Positions 1 to 9,237 of a stretch of 64,000 nt of DNA are shown piece after piece (position 1 is the first letter of the stretch; every line of letters begins with the position of its first letter). Below the pieces are notes generated by a model. The model had not been told where the DNA came from. It did no database searches and was given only the letters and a program-made list of their open reading frames with translations. Position numbers and translations under genes: made by a program. The stretch is taken from contig NZ_KQ949023.1 in NCBI RefSeq assembly GCF_001514285.1, positions 496,001 through 560,000 on the forward strand. The letters run 5' to 3'. The stretch comes from Streptomyces sp. DSM 15324 (GTDB lineage Bacteria > Actinomycetota > Actinomycetes > Streptomycetales > Streptomycetaceae).

Positions 1-94
1 CGAGGAGGAGGGCGAGTTCGCCGGCGGCGGCGTGCTGGTCACCGGTTCCGTCATCACGGTCGGCGAGGCCCGGCTGCTCCTCGGGAAGGGCTGA
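1..94 (+). CDS. folC: C-terminal end of bifunctional folylpolyglutamate/dihydrofolate synthase (partial)
   Basis: Only the last 30 codons are in the window, read from base 2 to the TGA at 92-94. The peptide ends in LVTGSVITVGEARLLLGKG, which matches the usual end of FolC, where a short strand-turn-helix (TGS..TVGEAR) closes the C-terminal Mur-ligase-like domain. FolC adds glutamate to dihydropteroate or folates in the cytoplasm. The identification rests on this short motif and on the neighbours: folC, DUF4233, ndk is the standard Streptomyces order. The DUF4233 gene starts only 10 bases after the stop, so the two are probably cotranscribed. Confidence 0.75.
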   Translation, partial: EEEGEFAGGGVLVTGSVITVGEARLLLGKG

Positions 95-104
95 ACACCC
101 CGCC

Positions 105-443
105 ATGCGTACGCTCTGTTCCTCGACCCTGATCGGCGAGTTCTTCATCATCGGATTCGCCGGTCTGGTCGCCATGAAGGACCCCGACCTGTCCATGACC
201 ACGGTGTGGACGGTGTGCGGGATCGCGATGTTCCTCAGCGTGCTGCTGTGTGCCGTGGTCACCCGGCCCGGCGGCGTGGCCCTCGGCTGGGCGCTCCAGA
301 TCGCGCTGGTCGCGTCCGGTTTCTTCGTCCCGATGATGTTCGTCGTCGGGGTCCTGTTCGCCGGCCTGTGGTGGGCCTCGGTGCACTATGGGCGCAAGGT
401 CGACGAGGCGAGGGCGCGCTTCGCGGCACAGGCCGGGACCTGA
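105..443 (+). CDS. DUF4233 family small membrane protein
   Basis: A 112-residue protein with about three hydrophobic segments (residues roughly 8-25, 33-52 and 63-92) followed by a charged, cytoplasmic-looking tail (GRKVDEARARF). It matches the DUF4233 family, which in actinobacteria nearly always sits between folC and ndk; its function is unknown. The ATG at 105 lies 10 bases after the folC stop, so translation is probably coupled. No catalytic motif is visible. The family call comes from remembered sequence style and position, not from a search. Confidence 0.8.
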   Translation: MRTLCSSTLIGEFFIIGFAGLVAMKDPDLSMTTVWTVCGIAMFLSVLLCAVVTRPGGVALGWALQIALVASGFFVPMMFVVGVLFAGLWWASVHYGRKVDEARARFAAQAGT

Positions 444-550
444 CCGCCGGTCCTGCTGACGCTGTGTGACAGGTTCACGGACAATCCCTGTAATCTCGTC
501 CCACCGCACCCCGGCAGTAGTGCACCTCAGCAGTCCCTAAGGAGTCCCCC

Positions 551-964
551 GTGAGCCAGCGCACCCTCGTCCTCCTCAAGCCCGACGCGGTCCGTCGCGG
601 CCTGACCGGCGAGATCATCAGCCGTATCGAGCGCAAGGCGGGCTGGCGGATCACCGCGCTGGAGCTGCGCACCCTGGACCAGGACACGCTGGAGCAGCAC
701 TACGGCGAGCACAAGGGCAAGCCCTTCTACGAGCCGCTGGTGGAGTTCATGGCGTCCGGTCCGGTCGTCGCGCTGATCGTCGAGGGCGACCGGGTCATCG
801 AGGGCGTGCGCGCGCTGGCCGGCCCGACCGACCCCATCGCGGCCGCTCCCGGCTCGATCCGCGGCGACTACGGCGTCATCGTCCGCGAGAACCTGATCCA
901 CGCCTCCGACTCCGAGGAGTCCTCCGAGCGCGAGATCAAGATCTTCTTCCCGGGTCGCGCGTAA
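551..964 (+). CDS. ndk: Nucleoside diphosphate kinase
   Basis: 137 residues, the normal length for bacterial Ndk. The enzyme moves the gamma phosphate of ATP to other NDPs through a phospho-histidine and so balances NTP and dNTP pools. Visible hallmarks are the N-terminal TLVLLKPDAV strand, RGLTGEIISRIE, and the active-site motif NLIHASDS with His117. The GTG start at 551 is set by a good ribosome site (TAAGGAG at 538-544). It is preceded by a 107-base gap after the DUF4233 gene with no other gene. Nothing unusual is seen. Confidence 0.97.
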   Translation: MSQRTLVLLKPDAVRRGLTGEIISRIERKAGWRITALELRTLDQDTLEQHYGEHKGKPFYEPLVEFMASGPVVALIVEGDRVIEGVRALAGPTDPIAAAPGSIRGDYGVIVRENLIHASDSEESSEREIKIFFPGRA

Positions 965-1177
965 CCGTTCCGAGACGACCGGACGGGCGATCGAGGGAAC
1001 GAGACTCCCCGAACGCCCGTCTCCGGAAGCGAACCCGCACAGCATCTGCTGACAATGGCCAAGACCCTTCCGCAGTGTCCGAGAAGGCGCGTCTACGATG
1101 GAAGCCTTCACGTCACCGCACCCACCTCGCCGACCTGAAAAGCCCTCAAAAGCTCAGGGAAGGCCAGTCGAATCCTG
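965..1177 (+). promoter_or_regulatory. ndk-mreB intergenic region, probable mreB promoter
   Basis: 213 bases with no credible gene. A TACGAT hexamer at 1094-1099 is a reasonable Streptomyces -10 element and would start a transcript near 1106. No matching -35 at the usual spacing is obvious. The mre cluster of S. coelicolor is known to have its own sporulation-linked promoters, so a promoter is expected here, but the exact site is a guess. Confidence 0.35.
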
Positions 1178-2209
1178 ATGGGGAACTCAATGTCGTTCAT
1201 CGGCCGTGACATGGCTGTCGACCTCGGGACCGCCAACACGCTGGTGTACGTCAGGGGTCGCGGGATCGTACTCAACGAGCCGTCCGTCGTCGCGATCAAC
1301 ACCAACACCGGTGGCATCCTCGCGGTCGGCGCCGAAGCGAAGAAGATGATCGGGCGCACGCCGGGCAACATCGTGGCCGTGCGGCCGCTGAAGGACGGCG
1401 TGATCGCCGACTTCGAGATCACCGAGCGGATGCTCCGCTACTTCATCCTGAAGATCCACAAGCGGCGGTATCTGGCTCGTCCGCGGGTCGTCGTCTGTGT
1501 GCCGTCGGGCATCACGGGCGTCGAGCGCCGCGCCGTCATCGAGGCGTCGACCCAGGCCGGCGCCCGTCAGGTGCACATCATCGAGGAGCCCATGGCCGCG
1601 GCCATCGGTTCCGGCCTGCCGGTCCACGAGGCCACGGGCAACATGGTGGTGGACATCGGCGGCGGCACCACGGAGGTCGCGGTCATCTCGCTCGGCGGCA
1701 TCGTCACCGCCCAGTCCATCCGTGTCGCGGGCGACGAGCTGGACAACGCGATCATCCAGCACATCAAGAAGGAGTACAGCCTCCTGCTGGGTGAGCGCAC
1801 GGCCGAGCAGATCAAGATCACCATCGGCTCGGCGTACGACCTCGACTCCGACGAGCACACCGAAATCCGTGGCCGGGACCTCGTTTCCGGGCTGCCCAAG
1901 ACCGTCGTCATCTCGGCCGCCGAGGTGCGCAAGGCGATCGAGGAGCCCGTCAACGCGATCGTCGACGCCGTCAAGACCACGCTGGACAAGTGTCCGCCGG
2001 AGCTGTCCGGCGACATCATGGACCGCGGAATCGTTCTGACCGGCGGCGGAGCGCTGCTGCGCGGTCTGGACGAGCGGCTGCGCCGCGAGACGGGCATGCC
2101 GATCCACATCGCCGAGGACCCGCTGGACAGCGTGGCCCTCGGTTCCGGCAAATGCGTCGAGGAGTTCGAGGCGCTCCAGCAGGTTCTGGACGCCGCCCCC
2201 CGCAGATGA
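1178..2209 (+). CDS. mreB: Rod-shape/spore-wall actin homologue MreB
   Basis: 343 residues, the full family length. MreB is a bacterial actin that polymerises under the membrane and directs peptidoglycan synthesis; in Streptomyces it is needed for spore-wall assembly rather than for hyphal growth. Actin-fold phosphate motifs are visible: [10 protein letters not shown] near residue 14, [13 protein letters not shown] near 160 (phosphate 2) and [10 protein letters not shown] near 285. The ATG at 1178 gives MGNSMSF; a second in-frame ATG at 1190 has a G-rich sequence (1180-1183) at better spacing, so the true protein may be four residues shorter. It is the first gene of the mreBCD-PBP2-rodA cluster. 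Confidence 0.97.
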   Translation: MGNSMSFIGRDMAVDLGTANTLVYVRGRGIVLNEPSVVAINTNTGGILAVGAEAKKMIGRTPGNIVAVRPLKDGVIADFEITERMLRYFILKIHKRRYLARPRVVVCVPSGITGVERRAVIEASTQAGARQVHIIEEPMAAAIGSGLPVHEATGNMVVDIGGGTTEVAVISLGGIVTAQSIRVAGDELDNAIIQHIKKEYSLLLGERTAEQIKITIGSAYDLDSDEHTEIRGRDLVSGLPKTVVISAAEVRKAIEEPVNAIVDAVKTTLDKCPPELSGDIMDRGIVLTGGGALLRGLDERLRRETGMPIHIAEDPLDSVALGSGKCVEEFEALQQVLDAAPRR

Positions 2210-2223
2210 CGTAACGCTTCGGT

Positions 2224-2259
2224 TCCGCCGTACGGGATGATCCCCTCTCGTACGGCGGA
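2224..2259 (+). terminator. Hairpin terminator or attenuator after mreB
   Basis: A perfect 11-bp stem (TCCGCCGTACG / CGTACGGCGGA) with a 14-base loop begins 14 bases after the mreB stop. There is no U-tract, as is common in Streptomyces. It would separate or attenuate mreB from mreC. A consensus -35-like TTGACA follows at 2263-2268, although no convincing -10 lies 16-18 bases further on. Confidence 0.6.
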
Positions 2260-2370
2260 TCGTTGACATTCCGGCATAAGCTCCCACAAAGCGCCCTTGG
2301 TCATCCTGGCCAGGGGCTACCCGAATTCCTGTAGAGATTTCCCTATCGAGGAAGGGCACGGCCGCCGCAC

Positions 2371-3306
2371 GTGAGGGACACACGAGAGAGCCGGCTGCTC
2401 CTGGTGCTGCTGATCGCCATCGCGTTCGCACTGATCACGGTGGACATCCGCGGTGGTGAGGACTCCCCGGTCGACGGTGCCCGGCAGGCCGCGGCCGCGG
2501 TCTTCGGTCCGATCGAGGAGGGGGTGTCCTCGGCGGTGGACCCGGTCGGCAACGCCGTCTCGGCGGTCCGCGACTCCGGTGAGCGCCACGACCGGATGGC
2601 GCTGCTGGAGAAGGAGAACGCGGCCCTCAAGGCGAAGCTCGGCAGCGACGACCGCAACCGCAGCCGGCTCGCCCAGCTCGACAAGATGCTCAAGATCGCG
2701 GGCGAGGGCCAGTACGGCATCAAGGGCGCCGAGGTCATCGCGATCGGAGCGGCCCAGGGCTTCTCCTGGACGATCACCATCGACGTCGGCGCGAACGACG
2801 GCATCAAGCGCGACATGACCGTCCTCAACGGCGACGGGCTCGTCGGCCGGGTCACCACGGTCGGCCCGAACACCGCGACCGTGCTCCTCGCCAACGACCC
2901 CGACTTCACCGTCGGCACCCGCATGGAGGGCAACGACGAACTGGGCTTCGCCTCCGGACAGGGCGACAGCCCGCTGCGCGTCGAACTCCTCAACGGCAAG
3001 GCGGACGTGAAGAAGGGCGACCGTCTGGTCACCTTCGGCTCGCAGGCCGACAAGCCGTTCGTGCCCGGGGTCCCGGTCGGTGTGGTCTCCCGGGTCGACC
3101 CCTCCGGCGGCGACCTCACCCGCACCCTCTACGTCACGCCGTACGTCGGCTTCACCAAGCTGGACGTCGTCGGGGTGGTCGTCGAGACCCCGAAGAAGGA
3201 CCCGCGCGACACCGTGCTCCCGGCCAAGCCCAAGCCGGTGCCCACCCCGACCGTCACCGTCACCGTGACCCCGAACGCCGACGGCCAGCAGCAAGAGCAG
3301 CAGTAG
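2371..3306 (+). CDS. mreC: Cell-shape protein MreC
   Basis: 311 residues. MreC is a bitopic membrane protein whose periplasm-side beta domains link MreB and MreD to PBP2 and activate it. A single membrane helix lies at residues about 8-25 (LLLVLLIAIAFALITVDI), followed by a coiled-coil stretch near residues 70-100 (MALLEKENAALKAKL) and the beta-rich domain. The C-terminus has a Lys/Pro/Thr/Val tail, typical of the Streptomyces form. The GTG at 2371 follows a GAGGAAGGG ribosome site. mreD starts 15 bases after the stop. Confidence 0.93.
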   Translation: MRDTRESRLLLVLLIAIAFALITVDIRGGEDSPVDGARQAAAAVFGPIEEGVSSAVDPVGNAVSAVRDSGERHDRMALLEKENAALKAKLGSDDRNRSRLAQLDKMLKIAGEGQYGIKGAEVIAIGAAQGFSWTITIDVGANDGIKRDMTVLNGDGLVGRVTTVGPNTATVLLANDPDFTVGTRMEGNDELGFASGQGDSPLRVELLNGKADVKKGDRLVTFGSQADKPFVPGVPVGVVSRVDPSGGDLTRTLYVTPYVGFTKLDVVGVVVETPKKDPRDTVLPAKPKPVPTPTVTVTVTPNADGQQQEQQ

Positions 3307-3321
3307 GAGCTGACAACCCCC

Positions 3322-3993
3322 ATGCGCGTCAACCGGATCCTGCTCTCCGTCCCGCTGGTCGTCGTCGCCCTGGTGGTCCAGGTGAGCGTCCTCGCCCGCC
3401 TCCACCTCCCGGGCGCGGTCCCCGATCTGCTGCTCCTCACCGTCCTCGGCCTCGCCATGGTGTACGGCCATGTCGGCGGCGCCCTCATCGGCTTCGGCGC
3501 CGGCCTCCTCGCCGACCTCGCGCCGCCCGCCGACCATGCGGCCGGGCGCTACGCCCTGGTGCTGTGCGTGATCGGGTACCTCGCCGGGCTGGTCAAGCCG
3601 GAGACCGGGCAGATCAAGTCGGCCACCGGTCCGATGGCCGTGGTGGTCGCCGCCGCGGTCGGCTCCACCCTGCTGTACGCGGGCGTCGGCGCCCTCGTCG
3701 GCGACACGGCGGCCCGTCATGTCGGCCTGACCGGGCTGCTGTTCTCGGCCGCCCTGTACGACCTGCTGCTCGCCCCCTTCGTGGTCCCGGGCGTGATGTT
3801 CCTGGCCCGGCGGGCCGACAACGATCCGCTCGCGGAGACCAACTCGGCGGCCAAGGGCTCGGACATCTCCTCGGGCTGGCTGTCCTCCGGGACGGGCCTG
3901 AAGATCGGCGGCCAGCGCGGCGGCCTCAAGATGAGGGCCGCGAAGTCGCGGGCGACCCGGGCGGGGCGCATCAAGGGGGTCAAGCGGCTGTGA
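3322..3993 (+). CDS. mreD: Cell-shape protein MreD
   Basis: 223 residues with about five hydrophobic segments and a positively charged C-terminal tail of about 50 residues (GQRGGLKMRAAKSRATRAGR). MreD is a polytopic membrane partner of MreC and RodA in the elongasome or spore-wall complex. The N-terminal pattern LLSVPLVVVALVVQVSVLARL and the PDLLLLTVL segment are typical. The ATG at 3322 follows a GGAG within the mreC stop region, which points to one operon. The long basic tail is an actinobacterial feature. Confidence 0.9.
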   Translation: MRVNRILLSVPLVVVALVVQVSVLARLHLPGAVPDLLLLTVLGLAMVYGHVGGALIGFGAGLLADLAPPADHAAGRYALVLCVIGYLAGLVKPETGQIKSATGPMAVVVAAAVGSTLLYAGVGALVGDTAARHVGLTGLLFSAALYDLLLAPFVVPGVMFLARRADNDPLAETNSAAKGSDISSGWLSSGTGLKIGGQRGGLKMRAAKSRATRAGRIKGVKRL

Positions 3994-4121
3994 GCACCCA
4001 GGAGTTCACCCGAACGGGTCACTTTCGGCGGAACGCGGCCTCACAGGCCGATCGTTCATCATTCGTACGCACGGCCAGCCGCGCACATGTGTTCGCTCAC
4101 TGAGAGGGGGAGGCAGCCGCA

Positions 4122-6404
4122 GTGACCAACATTCCCGAGACCGGCCGGACGCCACGCGTCCAGATCCGGCTCGTCGTGATCCAGATCCTCGTCCTCTCCC
4201 TCCTCGGCACCCTCGGCGGCCGGCTGTGGTACCTCCAGATCCGCGAGGGCGCGGCCTACGCCAAGGAGGCCTCCGGCAACCACGTCCAGCAGGTCGTCCA
4301 GCCCGCCGTGCGCGGCTCCATCCTGGACGCCCGCGGAGTGCCCCTCGCGGACAACGAGACACGGCTGGTGGTCTCCGCCTCCCGCACCGACCTCCTCAAG
4401 CAGCAGGACGACGGCAAGGCGGTCCTGACCAAGCTCGCGGGCGTCCTCGGCATGGACCCCGCCGAGGTGATGCAGAAGGTCCGGCTGTGCGACGCGAAGA
4501 CCCCCCAGCCCTGCTGGAACGGCTCGCCCTACCAGCCGATCCCCATCACCGACGAGGCCACCGCCAAGCAGGCCCTGCAGATCCGTGAGCGCGCCGAGGA
4601 CTTCCCCGGCATCACCGCCGAGCCGGAGGCCGTGCGCCGCTACCCCGCGCCCGGCAAGTCCAACACCGCCCAGGTCCTCGGCTACCTCTCGCCGGTCACC
4701 GACGACGAGATCACCAAGGCCCAGGACACCGACTCGCCCTACCTGCGGTCCGACCAGGTCGGCCGCTCCGGCCTGGAGCGCCAGTACGACAAACAGCTGC
4801 GCGGCAAGGCCGGCGTCACCCGCTACGAGGTCGACAACCTCGGCCGGGTCATCGGCCAGGCCGAGGCCACCCCGGCACAGCCCGGCTCCAACCTGGTCAC
4901 CAGCATCGACTCCCGCGTCCAGCGCGTCGCCGAGTACGAACTGAACAACGCGATGAAGGTCGCCCGCCAGCAGTTCGACAAGATCACCGGCACCAACTAC
5001 AAGGCCGACTCCGGCGCCGTCGTCGTGATGGAGGCCAAGACCGGCCGGATCGTCGCCATGGCCTCGGCGCCCACCTACGACCCGAACGTCTGGGTGGGCG
5101 GCATCTCCGCCAAGGACTACAAGAAGCTCACCGGGAAGAACTCCGACTACCCGCTGCTCAACCGGGCCATACAGGGTCAGGCCGCGCCCGGCTCGACGTT
5201 CAAGGTGGTCTCCACGGCCGCCGCGGTCGAGGCCGGTTACGTGTGGGACGGCGGCTACCCCTGCACCAGCTCGTACTCGGTGGGCGGCCAGGTCTTCAAC
5301 AACTTCGAGGGCGAGAACTTCGGCCCGATCTCGCTCGGCCGGGCCCTTGAGGTCTCCTGCGACACCGTCTTCTACGCCCTCGCGGACCGCGAGTGGAAGA
5401 AGGACGGCGGCATCAACCCCAGGAAGGGTGAGCCGAAGGACTACTTCTACAAGGCGGCCCACCAGTTCGGCCTCGGCAAGGAGACCGGCGTCGACCTGCC
5501 GAACGAGGTCACCGGCCGGGTCCCGGACCGCCAGTGGAAGGAGTCCTACTGGAAGGCCAACAAGGGCGCCTGGTGCAAGTACGGCAAGAAGAACGGCACC
5601 TACGTCGAGAAGATCGCCTACGAGAACTGCCTCGAGGGCAACAAGATGCGTGAGGGCGACTCGATCAACTACTCCATCGGCCAGGGCGACACCCTCGTCA
5701 CGCCGATCCAGGAGGCGGTGATCTACGGCGCCCTCGCCAACGGCGGCACCATGTACCAGCCGTCCATCGGCAAGGCCGTCGTCAGCCCCGACGGCAGGAC
5801 CGTCACCGAGCTCAAGCCGAAGAAGACGGGCAGACTGCCCATCAGCAAGGCGACCCTGGCCGGCATGGACGACGCCCTCGCGGGCGTGGTCACCCGGGGT
5901 ACGGCCGCCTGGAAGTTCGGCGGCTGGCCGCAGGACAAGATCGAGCTGCACGCCAAGACCGGTACCGCGGAGGTCTACGGCAAGCAGACCACGTCCTGGC
6001 TGGCCACCTACAGCAAGGACTACACGGTCATCATGACCATCGCCCAGGCCGGTACCGGTTCGGGCGCCTCCGGTGAGGCCGTGCGCCACATCTACAACGC
6101 CCTCTACGGCGTCTCCGCGGACGGCACGATCGACACGAAGAACGCCCTGCTGCCCACCCCGCAGAAGGCCCTGCCGGCCATCCAGACGGACGGCACGATC
6201 AAGTCCCCGAAGGTCGCCAAGGACCCGGCCAAGGACCAGCGCGCCAGCCAGGAGAAGGCCCCCGAGCCGGACGCCTCGCAGCCCGCCGCGACCACCGGGC
6301 AGAACACCACGAACCAGAACACCCGCAGACGACGACGGCGGCGACGGGACGGATGCGGGAAGGCCGCGGGCCGGCGGTCGGTCGGCAGGAGGTCGCTCGC
6401 ATGA
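4122..6404 (+). CDS. mrdA: Penicillin-binding protein 2, class B peptidoglycan transpeptidase
   Basis: 760 residues. It crosslinks peptidoglycan outside the membrane together with the glycosyltransferase RodA. It has one N-terminal membrane anchor (residues about 15-35), a dimerisation/pedestal domain (about 60-290) and a transpeptidase domain with SxxK (Ser358, Lys361 in PGSTFK), an SxD triad (EVSCDTVF) and KTG (HAKTGTA, Lys612). The GTG at 4122 follows GGGGGAGG. Its TGA lies inside the rodA start (ATGA overlap), so the pair is translationally coupled. Odd: the last 30 residues contain eight consecutive Arg, while the +1 frame there reads PADDDGGDGTDAG with much better codon bias, which suggests a recent frameshift in the disordered tail. 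Confidence 0.95.
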   Translation: MTNIPETGRTPRVQIRLVVIQILVLSLLGTLGGRLWYLQIREGAAYAKEASGNHVQQVVQPAVRGSILDARGVPLADNETRLVVSASRTDLLKQQDDGKAVLTKLAGVLGMDPAEVMQKVRLCDAKTPQPCWNGSPYQPIPITDEATAKQALQIRERAEDFPGITAEPEAVRRYPAPGKSNTAQVLGYLSPVTDDEITKAQDTDSPYLRSDQVGRSGLERQYDKQLRGKAGVTRYEVDNLGRVIGQAEATPAQPGSNLVTSIDSRVQRVAEYELNNAMKVARQQFDKITGTNYKADSGAVVVMEAKTGRIVAMASAPTYDPNVWVGGISAKDYKKLTGKNSDYPLLNRAIQGQAAPGSTFKVVSTAAAVEAGYVWDGGYPCTSSYSVGGQVFNNFEGENFGPISLGRALEVSCDTVFYALADREWKKDGGINPRKGEPKDYFYKAAHQFGLGKETGVDLPNEVTGRVPDRQWKESYWKANKGAWCKYGKKNGTYVEKIAYENCLEGNKMREGDSINYSIGQGDTLVTPIQEAVIYGALANGGTMYQPSIGKAVVSPDGRTVTELKPKKTGRLPISKATLAGMDDALAGVVTRGTAAWKFGGWPQDKIELHAKTGTAEVYGKQTTSWLATYSKDYTVIMTIAQAGTGSGASGEAVRHIYNALYGVSADGTIDTKNALLPTPQKALPAIQTDGTIKSPKVAKDPAKDQRASQEKAPEPDASQPAATTGQNTTNQNTRRRRRRRRDGCGKAAGRRSVGRRSLA

Positions 6405-7600
6405 CCGGTGTCAACAGCTTCTCCGTCTCCGGATACGGGCCCGAGCGGGCCGGCTGGACCCGGGTCCTCGCCCGTGACTCGCTGGCCCGCCGGCTGGACT
6501 GGCCGATACTGTTGTCGGCCGTCGCCCTCTCCCTGATCGGTTCGGTGCTGGTCTTCTCCGCGACCCGCAACCGCACCGAGATCAACCAGGGCGACCAGTA
6601 CTACTTCCTGATCCGCCATCTGATGAACACCGGCATCGGGATCGCCCTGATGATCGGCACCATCTGGCTCGGCCACCGCACCCTGCGCAACGCGGTACCC
6701 GTCCTCTACGGCCTCTCGCTGCTCGGCATCCTGCTGGTGCTGACCCCGCTGGGCTCGACGGTCAACGGCGCGCACTCCTGGATCGTGTTCGGCGGCGGCT
6801 TCTCGCTCCAGCCCTCGGAGTTCGTGAAGATCACGATCATCCTGGGCATGTCGATGCTGCTCGCGGCCCGGGTCGACGCGGGCGACAAGATGTACCCCGA
6901 CCACCGCACGGTCGTGCAGGCGCTCGGTCTCGCCGCCGTCCCGATGCTGATCGTGATGCTCATGCCCGACCTCGGGTCGGTCATGGTGATGGTGATGATC
7001 GTGCTCGGGGTGCTGCTCGCCTCCGGCGCGTCCAACCGCTGGGTCTTCGGCCTGCTCGGGGCGGGCGCGGCCGGCGCGGTCGCCGTCTGGCAGCTGCACA
7101 TCCTCGACGAGTACCAGATCGCCCGCTTCGCCGCGTTCGCCAACCCCAGCCTCGATCCGGCCGGCGTCGGCTACAACACCAACCAGGCGCGCATCGCGAT
7201 CGGATCCGGCGGGCTGACCGGTGCGGGCCTGTTCCACGGCTCGCAGACCACCGGCCAGTTCGTCCCCGAGCAGCAGACGGACTTCGTCTTCACCGTGGCG
7301 GGCGAGGAGCTGGGCTTCGTCGGCGCGGGTCTGATCATCGTGCTCCTCGGGGTGATCCTGTGGCGCGCCTGCCGTATCGCCCGCGAGACGACCGAGCTCT
7401 ACGGCACGATCGTCGCCGCGGGAATCGTGGCGTGGTTCGCGTTCCAGTCGTTCGAGAACATCGGGATGACGCTCGGGATCATGCCGGTGACCGGTCTGCC
7501 CCTGCCGTTCGTGTCGTACGGCGGCTCGTCGATGTTCGCCGTGTGGGTGGCGATGGGGCTGTTGCAGTCGATCCGGGTGCAACGGCCGATGTCCGCCTGA
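6401..7600 (+). CDS. rodA: SEDS peptidoglycan glycosyltransferase RodA (Sfr)
   Basis: 399 residues with about ten membrane helices, the normal SEDS size. RodA polymerises lipid II into glycan strands and works with PBP2. Visible SEDS signatures are GGFSLQPSEFVKI near residue 140, QQTDFVFTVAGEELGFVG near 290, and the C-terminal GLPLPFVSYGGSSM. The ATG at 6401 is chosen over the upstream in-frame ATG at 6353 because AGGAGG lies at 6387-6392 and because 6401 overlaps the PBP2 stop as ATGA. In S. coelicolor the orthologue is called sfr and belongs to the spore-wall complex. Confidence 0.96.
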   Translation: MTGVNSFSVSGYGPERAGWTRVLARDSLARRLDWPILLSAVALSLIGSVLVFSATRNRTEINQGDQYYFLIRHLMNTGIGIALMIGTIWLGHRTLRNAVPVLYGLSLLGILLVLTPLGSTVNGAHSWIVFGGGFSLQPSEFVKITIILGMSMLLAARVDAGDKMYPDHRTVVQALGLAAVPMLIVMLMPDLGSVMVMVMIVLGVLLASGASNRWVFGLLGAGAAGAVAVWQLHILDEYQIARFAAFANPSLDPAGVGYNTNQARIAIGSGGLTGAGLFHGSQTTGQFVPEQQTDFVFTVAGEELGFVGAGLIIVLLGVILWRACRIARETTELYGTIVAAGIVAWFAFQSFENIGMTLGIMPVTGLPLPFVSYGGSSMFAVWVAMGLLQSIRVQRPMSA

Positions 7601-7670
7601 ACGAGGGTTTTCCAGCCGTTGGTCGTGAATTCAACGGAAGTTGACCCTGCCATCGCGGGCGGACTGCGAC

Positions 7671-7676
7671 TAGATT
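7671..7676 (+). promoter_or_regulatory. -10 element placed for a leaderless transcript
   Basis: TAGATT occupies positions -12 to -7 relative to the A of the ATG at 7683, which has no ribosome site in front of it (GATTCATTTC). This is the layout of leaderless Streptomyces promoters, with transcription starting on the A of the start codon. A TTGACC lies at 7641-7646, but 24 bases away, which is too far to be a normal -35. Confidence 0.5.
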
Positions 7677-7682
7677 CATTTC

Positions 7683-9188
7683 ATGGCGGAGACGAAACGC
7701 GAGATCGAGCGCAAGTACGAATCCGACGACAGCGGCCTGCCCGACCTGACCGGCGTCGCCGGCGTGGCGAGCGTCCTGGACAAGGGCACCACCGAGCTGG
7801 ACGCCACCTACTACGACACCTCCGACCTGCGCCTGGCCTCGGCCTCCATCACCCTGCGCCGCCGCACGGGCGGCTCCGACGCCGGCTGGCACCTGAAGCT
7901 TCCGGTCGGGCCCGGCGTCCGGGACGAGATCCGAGCCCCGCTCTCCGACACCGTCCCGGACGAGCTGGCCGCACTGGTGCGCTCCCGGGTGCGCGAGGGC
8001 CAGCTGGTGGCAGTGGTCCGGCTGCGCTCCGCACGGGACGTGAGGGACCTGGTGGACACCGAGGGGAGACTGCTCGCCGAGGCGAGCGTGGACACCGTAC
8101 GGGCGGAGCGGCTGTTCGGCGGGCAGGGCAGCGCCCAGTGGAGCGAGATCGAGGTCGAGCTGGCCGACGACGGTCCCCCTGCCCTCCTCGACAAGGTGGA
8201 GAAACGGCTGCGCAAGGCTGGCGTACGGCCCTCGCGGTCGCCGTCGAAGCTGGCGCGGGCACTCGCGGAGACCAAGGGCGGACATCCGCGCCCCGTGGAC
8301 GACGGCCCCGGCGAGCCCGTCACCGCCCTGGACCACGTCATGGCGTACGTCCGCGCCCAGCGCGACGCGATCGTCGCGCTGGACCCCGAGGTGCGCCAGG
8401 ACGCCGAGGAGGCGGTGCACGACATGCGGGTCGCCACCCGGCGGCTGCGCAGCACCTTCCGCTCCTTCGGCAAGGTCCTCGACCGGGACGTCACCGACCC
8501 GGTCGCCGCCGAGCTGAAATGGCTGGCCGGCGAGCTGGGGGTGGGCCGCGACCACGAGGTGCTGGCCGAGCGCCTGACGGCGGCCTTCGACGAACTGCCG
8601 CCCACCCTGGTGGCCGGCCCGGTCCACAAACGGCTGAGGACATGGTCGAAGGCCGGGGAGAAGGGGTCGAGGCGCCGGCTGCTCGGGGTGCTGGACTCCG
8701 CGCGCTATCTGACGCTCCTCGACACCCTGGACGCGCTCGTCGCCGATCCGCCGGTGCGAAAGGCTGCCGGCAAGAAGCCGAAGAAGGTGCTGTCCAAGGC
8801 CGTGCGCAAGGACTTCGCGAAGGTGTCCGCGCTGATCGAGGAGGCCGTCGAGCAACAGCCGGGCGCGGACCGCGACCTCGCCCTGCACGAGGCCCGCAAG
8901 AAGGCCAAGCGCACACGGTACGCGGCGGAGACGTCCGTGCCCGCCCTCGGCCGTCCGGCGAAGGACCTGGTCAAGTCCATGAAGTCGCTCCAGAGCCTGC
9001 TCGGCGACCACCAGGACAGCGTGATGGCCCGGACGACCCTGCGCGAGCTGTCGGCCGTGGCCCACGCGGCGGGGGAGAACGGCTTCACGTACGGCGTGCT
9101 GTACGCCCGTGAGGAGCGGCGCGCCCAGCGGGTCGAGGAGGCGGTGCCGGGGCAGTGGAAGGAGACCAGCGGTTCGATGGAGGTTTAG
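7683..9188 (+). CDS. CYTH and CHAD domain-containing protein
   Basis: 501 residues. The N-terminal CYTH (triphosphate tunnel) domain spans about residues 1-200 and begins with the EIERKY signature (ExExK) that binds the triphosphate and metal. The CHAD domain spans about 210-490 and is rich in conserved His/Arg/Lys pairs (HDMRVATRRLR, LHEARKKAKRTRYAAE). CHAD domains bind inorganic polyphosphate and locate to polyphosphate granules. Whether the CYTH part is catalytic here (for example a triphosphatase) is not shown by sequence. A PPK2 gene lies 3 kb downstream, which fits a polyphosphate theme. It appears to be transcribed alone from a leaderless promoter. Confidence 0.93.
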   Translation: MAETKREIERKYESDDSGLPDLTGVAGVASVLDKGTTELDATYYDTSDLRLASASITLRRRTGGSDAGWHLKLPVGPGVRDEIRAPLSDTVPDELAALVRSRVREGQLVAVVRLRSARDVRDLVDTEGRLLAEASVDTVRAERLFGGQGSAQWSEIEVELADDGPPALLDKVEKRLRKAGVRPSRSPSKLARALAETKGGHPRPVDDGPGEPVTALDHVMAYVRAQRDAIVALDPEVRQDAEEAVHDMRVATRRLRSTFRSFGKVLDRDVTDPVAAELKWLAGELGVGRDHEVLAERLTAAFDELPPTLVAGPVHKRLRTWSKAGEKGSRRRLLGVLDSARYLTLLDTLDALVADPPVRKAAGKKPKKVLSKAVRKDFAKVSALIEEAVEQQPGADRDLALHEARKKAKRTRYAAETSVPALGRPAKDLVKSMKSLQSLLGDHQDSVMARTTLRELSAVAHAAGENGFTYGVLYAREERRAQRVEEAVPGQWKETSGSMEV

Positions 9189-9237
9189 AACGGTGCCGCT
9201 CGTGATTTTCGCGGGCGGGGGAGTGCTCCGGGCGCGT

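Noticed and set aside
4030..4056. GGAAC...CGTT pair before the PBP2 gene as a SigE-type promoter
   Set aside because: The spacer is 18 bases, longer than the usual 15-17 for SigE, and the motif is short enough to occur by chance; kept only as a note.
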